From positions 1 to 53,261 of the forward strand of contig NZ_JAWHTD010000029.1 of NCBI RefSeq assembly GCF_032586235.1: a stretch of DNA of 53,261 nucleotides, given 5' to 3'. The translations under genes were made by a program, and so were the position numbers. Positions 33,869-41,284 of this stretch are shown one piece after another; the first letter of the stretch is position 1, and every line of letters starts with the position of its first letter. The notes below the pieces were generated by a model, which had not been told where the DNA came from, searched no databases, and was given only the letters and a program-made list of their open reading frames with translations. This DNA is from Aestuariicoccus sp032586235. GTDB lineage: Bacteria > Pseudomonadota > Alphaproteobacteria > Rhodobacterales > Rhodobacteraceae.

Positions 33869-34205
33869 TGCGTTTCCTCTCGTCCTCACCACCGGTTTCG
33901 GCGGCTATCTTCTTGGCCTGGATTTCCTGTGCCGTGCGCAGCATCGTCTTCACGCCCGCGGCAAAACCCAGCAATGTGAACAGCACCAGCATAAAGGGCA
34001 GCGTGCCAAAGAGCGCGTCCAGCCCGTAACCGATGCCAAAGCCGATCCCGAGACCGGCCACCAGCTCTGTCACCATCCGCCAGGCGACCTGCGCCTGAGA
34101 ATAATGTTCCTCTTGATGCGGTTTCCCGCCGTCCTTCGCCGCTTTTGCAGCGGCGATCCGGGCTTCGAGCTCGGCCAGCCGTCGCTTAGCATCGGGATCA
34201 GGCAC
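33858..34205 (-). CDS. atpI: ATP synthase assembly protein AtpI/AtpZ-type
   Basis: This 115-residue protein has a charged N-terminal coiled region (KRRLAELEARIAAAKAA) and two membrane helices (ELVAGLGIGFGIGYGLDALFG and MLVLFTLLGFAAGVKTML). AtpI helps assemble the subunit c ring. The GTG start has GAGGT seven bases upstream. It is the first gene of atpI-atpB-atpE-b'-b; the F1 genes are not in the window, as is usual in Rhodobacterales. Confidence 0.92.
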   Translation of the reverse strand: MPDPDAKRRLAELEARIAAAKAAKDGGKPHQEEHYSQAQVAWRMVTELVAGLGIGFGIGYGLDALFGTLPFMLVLFTLLGFAAGVKTMLRTAQEIQAKKIAAETGGEDERKRNGD

Positions 34206-34235
34206 GTTACCACCTCAGTTGGTGTGTTGCGCCCG

Positions 34236-34264
34236 TTGCTATGCGTCAGCGCAGCCCGAGTCAA
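34236..34264 (-). promoter_or_regulatory. Candidate promoter of the F0 operon
   Basis: On the minus strand, TTGACT and TAGCAA are separated by exactly 17 bases, about 30 bases before the atpI GTG. The -35 matches consensus at five of six positions; the -10 is weaker. Confidence 0.5.
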
Positions 34265-34387
34265 TATGCCGGAGCCTCACGGCAGAGGCGGTATAAATCT
34301 CTGATATATAGTTGTTTTAATTGCGCACCACCGACCCCGACGGATCTGTCGCATGCCAAGATCGGCCATTTCCGGGGAAATTGGTTA

Positions 34388-34415
34388 TTCAACCCTTCAG
34401 TTGAATATATTCAAC
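34388..34415. promoter_or_regulatory. Candidate ArsR operator: palindrome plus a third half-site
   Basis: A perfect 16-base palindrome, GTTGAATATATTCAAC, at 34400-34415 lies 35 bases before the ArsR start. A further TTCAAC at 34388-34393 faces the left half, so there are three copies of the half-site. The region is AT-rich against a GC-rich background. Dimeric winged-helix repressors commonly bind such sites and control their own genes; I infer autoregulation. Confidence 0.6.
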
Positions 34416-34449
34416 GGCTTTGGCGCGCCGAACTTGACCTGACGCGGGA

Positions 34450-34803
34450 ATGGCGGCTTATGGCGGCATGGCCCACCCGCTCGACATCGTCTTTGCAGCG
34501 CTCGCCGATCCGACGCGGCGGCAGATCCTGTCGATGCTGCTGGAGGACGATATGGCTGTCACCGACGTGGCCGACCCGTTCGACATGTCGCTGGCCGCGA
34601 TTTCGAAACATCTCGGGATCCTGGCCGGGGCCGGGCTTATCTCTCAGGAAAAGCGCGGGCGGGTGAAGTGGTGCAAGCTCGAGCCCGACGCCCTGCGCGA
34701 CGCCAGCATCTGGATGCAGGGGTTCGGGCAGTTCGAGGCGGTGAACCTCGACGCCTTCGAGCGGTTCCTGGCGCAGGAACTGCCGCCGCGCGATCACGAG
34801 TGA
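34450..34803 (+). CDS. ArsR-family winged-helix repressor
   Basis: This 117-residue protein has the ArsR helix-turn-helix: HPLDIVFAALADPTRRQILS and MSLAAISKHLGILAGAGLIS. It lacks the CxC of metal-sensing ArsR and the His/Asp alpha-5 site, so it resembles the SdpR-like, non-metal group whose genes often precede SRPBCC/AHSA1 genes. No such partner follows here. ATGs at 34450 and 34468 are both possible starts. It converges on the LysR gene with nine bases between stops. Confidence 0.9.
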   Translation: MAAYGGMAHPLDIVFAALADPTRRQILSMLLEDDMAVTDVADPFDMSLAAISKHLGILAGAGLISQEKRGRVKWCKLEPDALRDASIWMQGFGQFEAVNLDAFERFLAQELPPRDHE

Positions 34804-34812
34804 CGGCGGCCC

Positions 34813-35694
34813 TCAACAGGCCGAATCGTCGCCCGCATAGGTTTTCAGATGGCTCAGAAACGCCTGCACCTTGGCCGTCCGATGCAGGTCCACATGCGTG
34901 ACCAGCCAAAGCGGCGCGCGCCATTCGGGCCGTGGCGGCATGATCTGCACCAGCGTGGGATGCTTCGCGGCCTCGCGCAGACCGACAAAGCCGATCCCGG
35001 CCCCGGCCAGAACCGCCCGTTCCATCACGCGGCTGTCGGTGCTGCGGAACACGACCCGTTCATAAGGGATATGTTCGCGCAGCCAGCGCTGGAACGGCGC
35101 GCGGCTGTCGGGGGCGTCATGCGCCACGAACCGGTGTTGCGGCAGATCTTCCATGCTCTCGGGCTTGCCGTGGCGTTCGACGTAATCCTGGCTGGCGTAA
35201 AGCGCCAGATCCTGCCGGGTAAAGGCCTGCACCACATTGTCCGGCTCTTCCGGCGCGGGGCCGGCGCGCACCGCCACATGCGCCTCGCCGTATTCAAGCC
35301 GGAACAGCCGGTCCCCGGTCAGATAGCGCACGATGACATCGGGATGGCTTTCCTGGAAGCTGGCCAGCGCCCCCACCATCAGCGGCGCGAGCGACACCAG
35401 CGAGGTGACCAGCAGCTCGCCCGACACATCGGCGCCGCGCCCCTTGATCCGTCCGGCAAGCTGCTGGAACTGATCGTCGGTTGTCTTGGCGACGCGCATC
35501 AGATCGTGCCCCGCCTCGGTTGCCGTATACCCGCGCGCGTGCCGCTGGAACAGCTTGACGCCCAGCCGCCCCTCCAGCGCGTCGATATGGCGGATCACCG
35601 TGGCATGGTGCACGCCAAGCACTTCGGCCGCACCGCTGACGGTCCCCAGCCGCGCCACCTGGAACGCGGTTCGGATTTCATCCCAGTTGTCCAT
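34813..35694 (-). CDS. LysR-family transcriptional regulator
   Basis: This 293-residue protein has an N-terminal winged helix (AFQVARLGTVSGAAEVLGVH, HATVIRHIDALEGRLGVKLF) and a C-terminal periplasmic-binding-like effector domain (SGELLVTSLVSLAPLMVGAL, AVLAGAGIGFVGLREAAKHP). The start before DNWDEIRT has AGAGGG five bases upstream. LysR proteins usually regulate a divergent neighbour, but the next 600 bases hold no clear gene, so the target may be itself or elsewhere. Confidence 0.93.
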   Translation of the reverse strand: MDNWDEIRTAFQVARLGTVSGAAEVLGVHHATVIRHIDALEGRLGVKLFQRHARGYTATEAGHDLMRVAKTTDDQFQQLAGRIKGRGADVSGELLVTSLVSLAPLMVGALASFQESHPDVIVRYLTGDRLFRLEYGEAHVAVRAGPAPEEPDNVVQAFTRQDLALYASQDYVERHGKPESMEDLPQHRFVAHDAPDSRAPFQRWLREHIPYERVVFRSTDSRVMERAVLAGAGIGFVGLREAAKHPTLVQIMPPRPEWRAPLWLVTHVDLHRTAKVQAFLSHLKTYAGDDSAC

Positions 35695-35898
35695 TGGACC
35701 CTCTGTGCGGAAATTCGCATCCATCCGGAACATGTGGCCGAGAGTGCGCAATTGCAACGGCCTCAACGGTTTTTGCGCGAGAGCCCGCCCCGGGGGGCGT
35801 GACCGCGCCTTGCCATTTGCCGGACGAGGCCACACGGATCGGCCAGAACCGGCGGCCCGCGAGAATCGGCATAGATCTGCCGATCCCAAGGCAGGAGC

Positions 35899-35979
35899 AT
35901 GAAAATTCTGCTGACGTCTGTCGAAATGGCGCTCGCGCCGGGGGTCGCCGCCCCAGGCGGCGAATGTCCTGCAGAGTGA
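35899..35979 (+). pseudogene. Possible relic of a small exported protein
   Basis: A 26-codon frame begins MKILLTSVEMALAPGVAAPG, shaped like a signal peptide with a cleavage region, continues GECPAE and stops. AAGGCAGGAGC precedes the ATG. Rhodobacterales carry small exported Cys-containing proteins with this kind of start, so this may be the stump of one. An accidental frame is equally possible. Confidence 0.25.
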
Positions 35980-36221
35980 TTCCCCCGCCTGTCCGCCTCG
36001 AATTCAGCGTCTAGGTAAGGTTTTCCGGCCTTGGCACTCCGTCCGGCCGATCCGCGCCCGATTCCAACCGAGGTCGGGCCGTTCCGCATTCATCCGGCGG
36101 TCCGTACCACCGTCGCTTTATGGTTTTCGACTGGCTCGAGCCGCTCTGCCGAAACCCCTCGGGCGGCACATCCCCATGCATCTCTGCGGCCCCCGGGTAT
36201 CTCGGAAAGATATCCCGCAAA

Positions 36222-36262
36222 ACGAAAAGTAGCCCCGCGCGAACACGGGGCTACTCTTTTGT
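36222..36262. terminator. Bidirectional terminator downstream of the small exported protein gene
   Basis: GTAGCCCCG and CGGGGCTAC form a nine-pair stem with an eight-base loop, flanked by AAAA on the left and CTCTTTTGTTTT on the right. On the minus strand it reads stem then TTTTCGTTTT, about 40 bases after the small gene's stop. Confidence 0.88.
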
Positions 36263-36301
36263 TTTCTTTCACGAAAGTCGGAATATCCGACCGCGCGATT
36301 A

Positions 36302-36553
36302 TCAAGTGCCAGGAGTGCCGTCGGTTTCGTCCGAATCGTCGCCATCGCTTGCACCAGCGATCAGCGCGAGGCCGGCAACACCGGCGATCACTGCCATACC
36401 GCCAGCGCCGCCGAGCGAGCCAACCGGGATGAATGCGCTGTCGTCGTCTTCGACGACTGCGTCACCGGTGCCTTCTGCCAGGCTGCCAGCAGTTGCGGTG
36501 TGTGCGCTGAGCGCGAATGCGGCGGCCAGTGCGGCCGTAAGAATCTTGTTCAT
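36302..36553 (-). CDS. Small exported acidic protein with a C-terminal hydrophobic segment
   Basis: This 83-residue protein has a signal peptide (MNKILTAALAAAFALSAHTA, then TAG), an acidic linker (EGTGDAVVEDDDSAF), a Gly/Ala-rich membrane-like segment (GGAGGMAVIAGVAGLALIAG) and an acidic Asp/Glu/Thr tail. Similar small proteins are common in Rhodobacterales and of unknown function. It has its own -35-like TTGACA and a strong terminator, so it is a monocistronic, perhaps abundant product. GGAGACC precedes the ATG. Confidence 0.8.
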   Translation of the reverse strand: MNKILTAALAAAFALSAHTATAGSLAEGTGDAVVEDDDSAFIPVGSLGGAGGMAVIAGVAGLALIAGASDGDDSDETDGTPGT

Positions 36554-36581
36554 GTGCGGTCTCCAATTAAAGCCTGAAAAA

Positions 36582-36609
36582 CGCTTACCTGACTGTGATG
36601 CAGTGTCAA
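36582..36609 (-). promoter_or_regulatory. Candidate promoter of the small exported protein gene
   Basis: On the minus strand a perfect -35 TTGACA is followed after 16 bases by TAAGCG, about 30 bases before the start codon. The -10 is poor, so activation or a different sigma factor is possible. Confidence 0.45.
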
Positions 36610-36824
36610 GACTGCGATCAAAATCTTTGGCAGGCGAGTCGCGTGACTGGAATGAGTGTAGCATGTTCGCCGCAGTGCGGCACCCCCTTCTGCCCCGACA
36701 GCAAGGTTGACTCGCCCCCGCCCCCCGATTAAACGCGGGCCGATCTCCGGAAGTATCAGGCTTCCGGTCCCTTGGGCATGGCCCGGGATCGCCCCCCACC
36801 AGCGTGTTACGCCCGTGGGGGCCT

Positions 36825-36853
36825 TTGTGTATTGAGCCGCCGGTCCCTACATT
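36825..36853 (+). promoter_or_regulatory. Candidate ffh promoter
   Basis: TTGTGT and TACATT are separated by 17 bases, about 40 bases before the ffh ATG. TACATT sits in the same CCCTACATTG context as before the P450 gene. A second candidate with TTGACT at 36707-36712 lies further upstream. Confidence 0.35.
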
Positions 36854-36892
36854 GGGCCCAGCAGAACCGAAACGACGAAAGGGCCACGCGCC

Positions 36893-38395
36893 ATGTTTGA
36901 AAATCTGTCAGATCGCCTCTCCGGCGTCTTCGACCGGCTCACCAAACAGGGCGCGCTGTCCGAAGACGACGTGCGCACCGCCCTGCGCGAGGTGCGCGTG
37001 GCGCTGCTTGAGGCTGACGTCTCGCTCCCCGTTGCCCGGAATTTCATCAAGGCGGTCGAGAAAAAGGCAACCGGTCAAGCGGTGACCAGATCGGTGACCC
37101 CCGGTCAGCAGGTCGTGAAGATCGTCCATGACGAGCTGATCGAGGTGCTCCGCGGCGAAGGCGACCCCGGCAAGCTCAAGATCGACAACTCACCCGCGCC
37201 GATTCTCATGGTCGGCCTGCAGGGCTCGGGCAAGACCACCACCACCGGCAAGCTGGCCAAAAGGCTGAAAGAGCGGGACGGCAAGAAGGTGCTTCTCGCC
37301 TCGCTCGACATCTACCGCCCCGCCGCGATGGAACAGCTGGCGGTGTTGGGCAAGCAGGTCGGTGTCGACACCCTGCCCATCGTTCCGGGCGAAACCGCCC
37401 AGCAGATCGCCAAGCGCGCCAGGACCCAGGCCAGCCTGGGCGGCTACGACGTCTACATGCTCGACACCGCCGGCCGGCTGCAGATCGACGAACGGCTGAT
37501 GCAGGAGGTCGAGGATGTCCGCGACATCGTCAGCCCGCGCGAGACCCTTCTCGTCGTCGACGGCCTGACCGGCCAGGTCGCCGTAGAGGTGGCCGAGGAA
37601 TTCGACAGCAAGATCGGCATCTCCGGCGTCGTCCTCACCCGGATGGACGGCGACGGCCGCGGCGGCGCGGCCCTGTCGATGCGCGCCGTCACCGGCAAGC
37701 CCATCCGCTTCGTCGGCCTGGGCGAGAAGATGGACGCGCTCGAAACCTTCGAGCCAGACCGCATTGCCGGCCGCATCCTCGGCATGGGCGACATCGTCAG
37801 CCTGGTGGAAAAGGCACAGGCCACGCTCGAGGCCGAACAGTCCGAACGCATGATGAGGCGCTTCCAGAAAGGTCAGTTCAACATGAACGACCTCAAGATG
37901 CAGCTGGAACAGATGATCAAGATGGGCGGCATGGAGGGCATGATGTCCATGATGCCCGGCATGGGCAAGATGTCCAAACAGATGGCCGATGCGGGTCTCG
38001 ACGACCGCGTCCTGCGCCAGCAGATCGCCTTGATCAACTCGATGACCAAGAAGGAACGCGCCAACCCGCAGATCCTTCAGGCCAGCCGCAAGAAACGCAT
38101 CGCCGCCGGGTCCGGGATGGAGGTCAGCGACCTCAACAAGCTTCTGAAAATGCAGCGCCAGATGGGCGACATGATGAAGAAGATGGGCAAGATGGGCAAA
38201 GGCGGCATGCTGAAACAGGCCATGCGCGGCATGTTCGGCAAAGGCGGCATGCCCGCCGACATGGCCGGCATGGACCCCAAGGCGCTCGAAGCGGCGGCCA
38301 AGCAGATGGGCGGCAAGCTCCCCGGCGGCCTGCCCGGCATGGGCGGCGGGGCGGCCCTGCCCCCGGGCCTCAGCGGTTTCGGGAAAAAGAAGTAA
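36893..38395 (+). CDS. ffh: Signal recognition particle protein Ffh (SRP54)
   Basis: This 500-residue GTPase binds signal sequences and 4.5S RNA and delivers ribosomes to FtsY. In order: the N domain (MFENLSDRLSGVFDRLTKQG), the G domain with GLQGSGKTTTTGKLA, DTAGRLQID and TRMDGDGRGGAALS, and a methionine-rich M domain from about residue 320 with many GGM/MM pairs. The C-terminal tail is long and Gly/Met-rich. It is the first gene before the acetyltransferase run. The ribosome-binding region is GAAAGGG. Confidence 0.98.
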   Translation: MFENLSDRLSGVFDRLTKQGALSEDDVRTALREVRVALLEADVSLPVARNFIKAVEKKATGQAVTRSVTPGQQVVKIVHDELIEVLRGEGDPGKLKIDNSPAPILMVGLQGSGKTTTTGKLAKRLKERDGKKVLLASLDIYRPAAMEQLAVLGKQVGVDTLPIVPGETAQQIAKRARTQASLGGYDVYMLDTAGRLQIDERLMQEVEDVRDIVSPRETLLVVDGLTGQVAVEVAEEFDSKIGISGVVLTRMDGDGRGGAALSMRAVTGKPIRFVGLGEKMDALETFEPDRIAGRILGMGDIVSLVEKAQATLEAEQSERMMRRFQKGQFNMNDLKMQLEQMIKMGGMEGMMSMMPGMGKMSKQMADAGLDDRVLRQQIALINSMTKKERANPQILQASRKKRIAAGSGMEVSDLNKLLKMQRQMGDMMKKMGKMGKGGMLKQAMRGMFGKGGMPADMAGMDPKALEAAAKQMGGKLPGGLPGMGGGAALPPGLSGFGKKK

Positions 38396-38397
38396 TG

Positions 38398-38430
38398 TCT
38401 TCTTCTTGGCAGAAATACTCCCGCCGGAGG
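38398..38430 (+). repeat. Intergenic motif shared with 53172-53200
   Basis: Two bases after the ffh stop, CTTCTTCTTGGC followed by an AGAAATACTCC segment and GCCGGAGG matches, with about two differences over 23 bases, a segment downstream of mipZ. Both lie 3' of genes on the plus strand, suggesting a dispersed 3'-end motif. Confidence 0.5.
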
Positions 38431-38531
38431 CATACCGCTCTCGGCAACGGCGCAACCCGCAGCGACCTGGCTCACGCCCGCCCCGTGCTCCAGAACAAAG
38501 CCGCGCGCCAGCGCGTCCGCCGGATCGCGCC

Positions 38532-39068
38532 ATGACACGGGCGCCCGCGATAACCACGGCGCGCCTGCGCCTGCGCGGGCATGTCCTGTCGGATATGGAC
38601 GCGTTCGAGGCGTTCCACGCCACCTCCCGCGCCGCCTTCGTAGGCCGGCCGGAAAACCGCACGCATCTGTGGTACGGCTTCGCCTCCGAGGTGGGCAGCT
38701 GGGATCTGATGGGCCATGGCGGCTGGGCCATCGAAGACCGCGACGGGCAGCTCATCGGCCAGGTCGCCATCACCCGCCCCCCGCACTTCCCCGAGACCGA
38801 GATCGGCTGGACCCTGCTCGACCATGCCGAGGGCCGCGGTTATGCCTTCGAGGCCGCCTCCGCAGCACTAACCTGGGCCTGGGATAACGAGTTCGAAACG
38901 CTCGTCAGCTACATCCATCCCGAAAACGCCCGCTCCATCGCCCTGGCCGAACGGCTTGGGGCGGCGCATGACCCAAATGCCGCCCTGCCCGACGGCGAAA
39001 CCGCCGACGAAACCCTCGTCTACCGCCACAGCCCCGACACCGACGGCAGCCCGGAGGCCTATGCATGA
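38532..39068 (+). CDS. GNAT N-acetyltransferase, 1st of six tandem paralogues
   Basis: This 178-residue protein begins TTARLRLRGHVLSDMDAFEAF and has the acetyl-CoA loop EGRGYAFEAASAA and the C-terminal NARSIALAERLGA, placing it in the RimJ/RimL-like group (Acetyltransf_3). The ATG follows a long gap after ffh; the frame is open further upstream but without family-like sequence. Its stop overlaps the next start as ATGA. It is the most diverged at HLWYGFASEVGSWDLMGHGG, where the others have GHW and GxGxW. Protein N-termini or small amines are possible substrates; none is shown. Confidence 0.9.
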   Translation: MTRAPAITTARLRLRGHVLSDMDAFEAFHATSRAAFVGRPENRTHLWYGFASEVGSWDLMGHGGWAIEDRDGQLIGQVAITRPPHFPETEIGWTLLDHAEGRGYAFEAASAALTWAWDNEFETLVSYIHPENARSIALAERLGAAHDPNAALPDGETADETLVYRHSPDTDGSPEAYA

Positions 39069-39595
39069 GCCTCACCAACGCCCCCCGTCTGGACACCGAC
39101 CGCCTGATCCTGCGCGGGCCTTCGCCACACGACGCCGAGCCGATGATCGCCTTCCTGATGGATCAGGACCGCGCCGGCGGCTTCGGCGCCTATGACAACC
39201 GCGGCGACGCCTGGCGCTGGTGGGCGCTCAACATCGGGCATTGGCATGTCCACGGCTATGGCTATTTCACCATCGAGGACCGGGCCACCGGCGCGCCTGC
39301 CGGCATCAGCGGCATCTGGAACCCCGAGGGCTGGCCCGAACCCGAACTTGGCTGGGTCGTGTTCGAAGGCTTCGAGGGCAAGGGCATCGCCTATGAAGCC
39401 TCACACCGTGCCCGGCAATGGGCCTATGAAGACCTCGGCTTCACCACGCTGACCTCGAACATCGTGCCGGGCAACGCCCGGTCGATCGCCTTGGCCGAAC
39501 GTCTGGGCGCGCGCTATGAGCGCACCTACGTCAATCCGCACATGGGCGAGGATCTGCTCTATCGCCACCCCGGCCCAAAGGAGCTGGCGGCATGA
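39065..39595 (+). CDS. GNAT N-acetyltransferase, 2nd of six
   Basis: This 176-residue protein has TDRLILRGPSPHDAEPMIAF, NIGHWHVHGYGYFTIEDRAT, WPEPELGWVVFEGFEGKGIA and NARSIALAERLGARYER. The acetyl-CoA loop is EGKGIAYEA. Four-base overlaps on both sides (ATGA) tie its translation to its neighbours. It is closest by eye to the third member. Confidence 0.92.
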   Translation: MSLTNAPRLDTDRLILRGPSPHDAEPMIAFLMDQDRAGGFGAYDNRGDAWRWWALNIGHWHVHGYGYFTIEDRATGAPAGISGIWNPEGWPEPELGWVVFEGFEGKGIAYEASHRARQWAYEDLGFTTLTSNIVPGNARSIALAERLGARYERTYVNPHMGEDLLYRHPGPKELAA

Positions 39596-40107
39596 GCGTC
39601 ACGATCCCCACCGTGGAAACCGACCGCCTGATCCTGCGCGAACAGCGGCTGAGCGACCTCGACGCTTTCGTCGCCTTCTTCGCAGGCGACCGCGCGCAAT
39701 TCGTCGGCGGGCCCTGTGACCGTGTGGATGTCTGGCGCATGTTCTGTTCCGGCGCGGGCCATTGGCAGCTGCGGGGCTATGGCATCTGGCATGTGGCCGA
39801 CCGGGAAACCGGCGCGCCCATGGGCTTTACCGGCGTGCTCAACCATATCGACTGGCCCGAACCGGAACTGGCCTACACGATCTTCGACCGGTACGAAGGC
39901 AAAGGCATCGCCTTCGAGGCCGCCAGCGCCGCGCGCCGCGCCGCCGCCACGCATTTCGGCCTGACCCGGCTCATCAGCCTGATCGCGCCCGAGAACACGC
40001 GCTCGCAGGCGCTGGCCCGCCGTCTTGGCGCGGCGCCCGAGCGCGACACCGAAATTCGCGGCCACGCCTGCACGATCTGGCGCCACCCCGAAGAGGTGCC
40101 CGCGTGA
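39592..40107 (+). CDS. GNAT N-acetyltransferase, 3rd of six
   Basis: This 171-residue protein has TDRLILREQRLSDLDAFVAF, GHWQLRGYGIWHVADRETGA, WPEPELAYTIFDRYEGKGIA and the loop EGKGIAFEAASAA. The C-terminal motif reads NTRSQALARRLGAAPER, so the usual Leu-Ala-Glu-Arg is Leu-Ala-Arg-Arg. It overlaps both neighbours by four bases and ends WRHPEE where most members have YRH. Confidence 0.92.
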   Translation: MSVTIPTVETDRLILREQRLSDLDAFVAFFAGDRAQFVGGPCDRVDVWRMFCSGAGHWQLRGYGIWHVADRETGAPMGFTGVLNHIDWPEPELAYTIFDRYEGKGIAFEAASAARRAAATHFGLTRLISLIAPENTRSQALARRLGAAPERDTEIRGHACTIWRHPEEVPA

Positions 40108-40679
40108 CCGCCCCCGTCGAACAGCACCGCCCCGGACCGGGCGCGCGCGTGGCGGCGCGTCTGGGCGGCCGGCTGCCCGTTCTCGACACCCGCCGCCTGC
40201 AATTGCGCGGCCCGCGCATCTACGATTTCGAGGCTTTCGCCAGCATCTACGGCTCTGACCGGGCCGAGCACATGGGCGGCCCCTTCAGCCGGGCCGAGGC
40301 CTGGGCGGAATTCACCAATTACACCGCGCTCTGGCTGCTGCATGGCCACGGGCTCTGGACCATCGACGCGCAGGTGCAGCCCAGCGCGGGCTTCGTCACC
40401 CTCGGCTACGAATACGACGACCCTGAGGCCGAGCTGGGCGTCTTCCTGACCGAAGAGGCGCAGGGCCACGGCTATGCGCAAGAGGCGCTGATCGCGGCGC
40501 GTGACCATGCGTTCACCGCGCTCGACTGGGACAGCGTCGTGTCCTACGTCAGCCCCGATAACGCCCGCTGCATCCGCCTGATGGAGGCGCTCGACGCCCA
40601 GCGCGACGACATCGCCGAGGCCGAACTGGACGACGGCACGCTGGTCTACCGGCACATCCGACCGGGGGAGAGCGCGTAA
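40104..40679 (+). CDS. GNAT N-acetyltransferase, 4th of six
   Basis: This 191-residue protein has an extra 20-residue N-terminus before LDTRRLQLRGPRIYDFEAFA. The GHW motif is replaced by YTALWLLHGHGLWTI. The loop is QGHGYAQEALIAA and the C-terminal motif NARCIRLMEALDAQRDD, the most diverged of the set. The start is a GTG overlapping the previous stop as GTGA; an internal start nearer LDTRRL is possible. Confidence 0.9.
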   Translation: MTAPVEQHRPGPGARVAARLGGRLPVLDTRRLQLRGPRIYDFEAFASIYGSDRAEHMGGPFSRAEAWAEFTNYTALWLLHGHGLWTIDAQVQPSAGFVTLGYEYDDPEAELGVFLTEEAQGHGYAQEALIAARDHAFTALDWDSVVSYVSPDNARCIRLMEALDAQRDDIAEAELDDGTLVYRHIRPGESA

Positions 40680-41284
40680 TGGGACATCGCGACATTCCCG
40701 TGCTGGAAACCCGGCGCCTGATCCTTCGCGGCCCCGAGGCGCAGGATTACCCCGATTTCAAGGCCACCTTCGCCAGCTACCGCAGCCGGTTCATGGGTGG
40801 CCCGCTGAATGCCTACGAGGCCTGGATGCTCTATGCCGCCGAAATCGGCCATTGGGAAATACGCGGCTTTGGCATGTGGATGGTCCACCTGCGCGACACC
40901 GGCGAGACCGTCGGCATGGCGGGCGGCTGGTTCCCGGCGAAATGGCCCGAACGCGAGATCGCCTGGATTATCTGGCCCGACCGCGCGGGCCATGGCTTCG
41001 CTCTCGAGGCGACCAGCCGCGTGCGCCGGTATTTCTACGAGGTGCAGGGCTGGGAGACGGCGGTCAGCTACCTCGACCCCAAGAACCTCGACAGCATCCG
41101 GCTGGCCGAACGGCTGGGCTGCAAGAAGGACCTCGATGCGCCATCGGTCGACGGCACCGACGCGGTCTACCGCCACCCGTCGCCCGCGGCGCTGCGCGAC
41201 ACGCAGCTGGCGCACGGCATCGACATGGAAATCGCACACTACCGCGATCCGCTCTTCAAACCGAAAGGCTGGGCCATTGACTGA
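40679..41284 (+). CDS. GNAT N-acetyltransferase, 5th of six
   Basis: This 201-residue protein is the longest of the set, with about 30 extra C-terminal residues after AVYRHPSPAA. Motifs: LETRRLILRGPEAQDYPDFK, EIGHWEIRGFGMWMVHLRDT, the loop AGHGFALEATSRV and NLDSIRLAERLGCKKD. The start and previous stop share one base (TAATG). Confidence 0.92.
   Translation: MGHRDIPVLETRRLILRGPEAQDYPDFKATFASYRSRFMGGPLNAYEAWMLYAAEIGHWEIRGFGMWMVHLRDTGETVGMAGGWFPAKWPEREIAWIIWPDRAGHGFALEATSRVRRYFYEVQGWETAVSYLDPKNLDSIRLAERLGCKKDLDAPSVDGTDAVYRHPSPAALRDTQLAHGIDMEIAHYRDPLFKPKGWAID

Larger units (their letters stand above)
35695..36301. other. 607-base stretch with no convincing gene
   Basis: It holds the LysR promoter region on the left, a 26-codon open frame with a signal-peptide-like start at 35899, and a two-way terminator at 36222-36262 on the right. 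The rest is not coding-like. This may be a decayed locus. Confidence 0.5.
36554..36892. other. Divergent intergenic region between the small protein gene and ffh
   Basis: It contains the small-protein promoter and two candidate ffh promoters (see those entries). No gene or RNA was recognised in its 339 bases. Confidence 0.5.

Noticed and set aside
37190..38773. 527-codon minus-strand open frame
   Set aside because: It is antisense to ffh and the first acetyltransferase; His/Leu-rich translation without a family.
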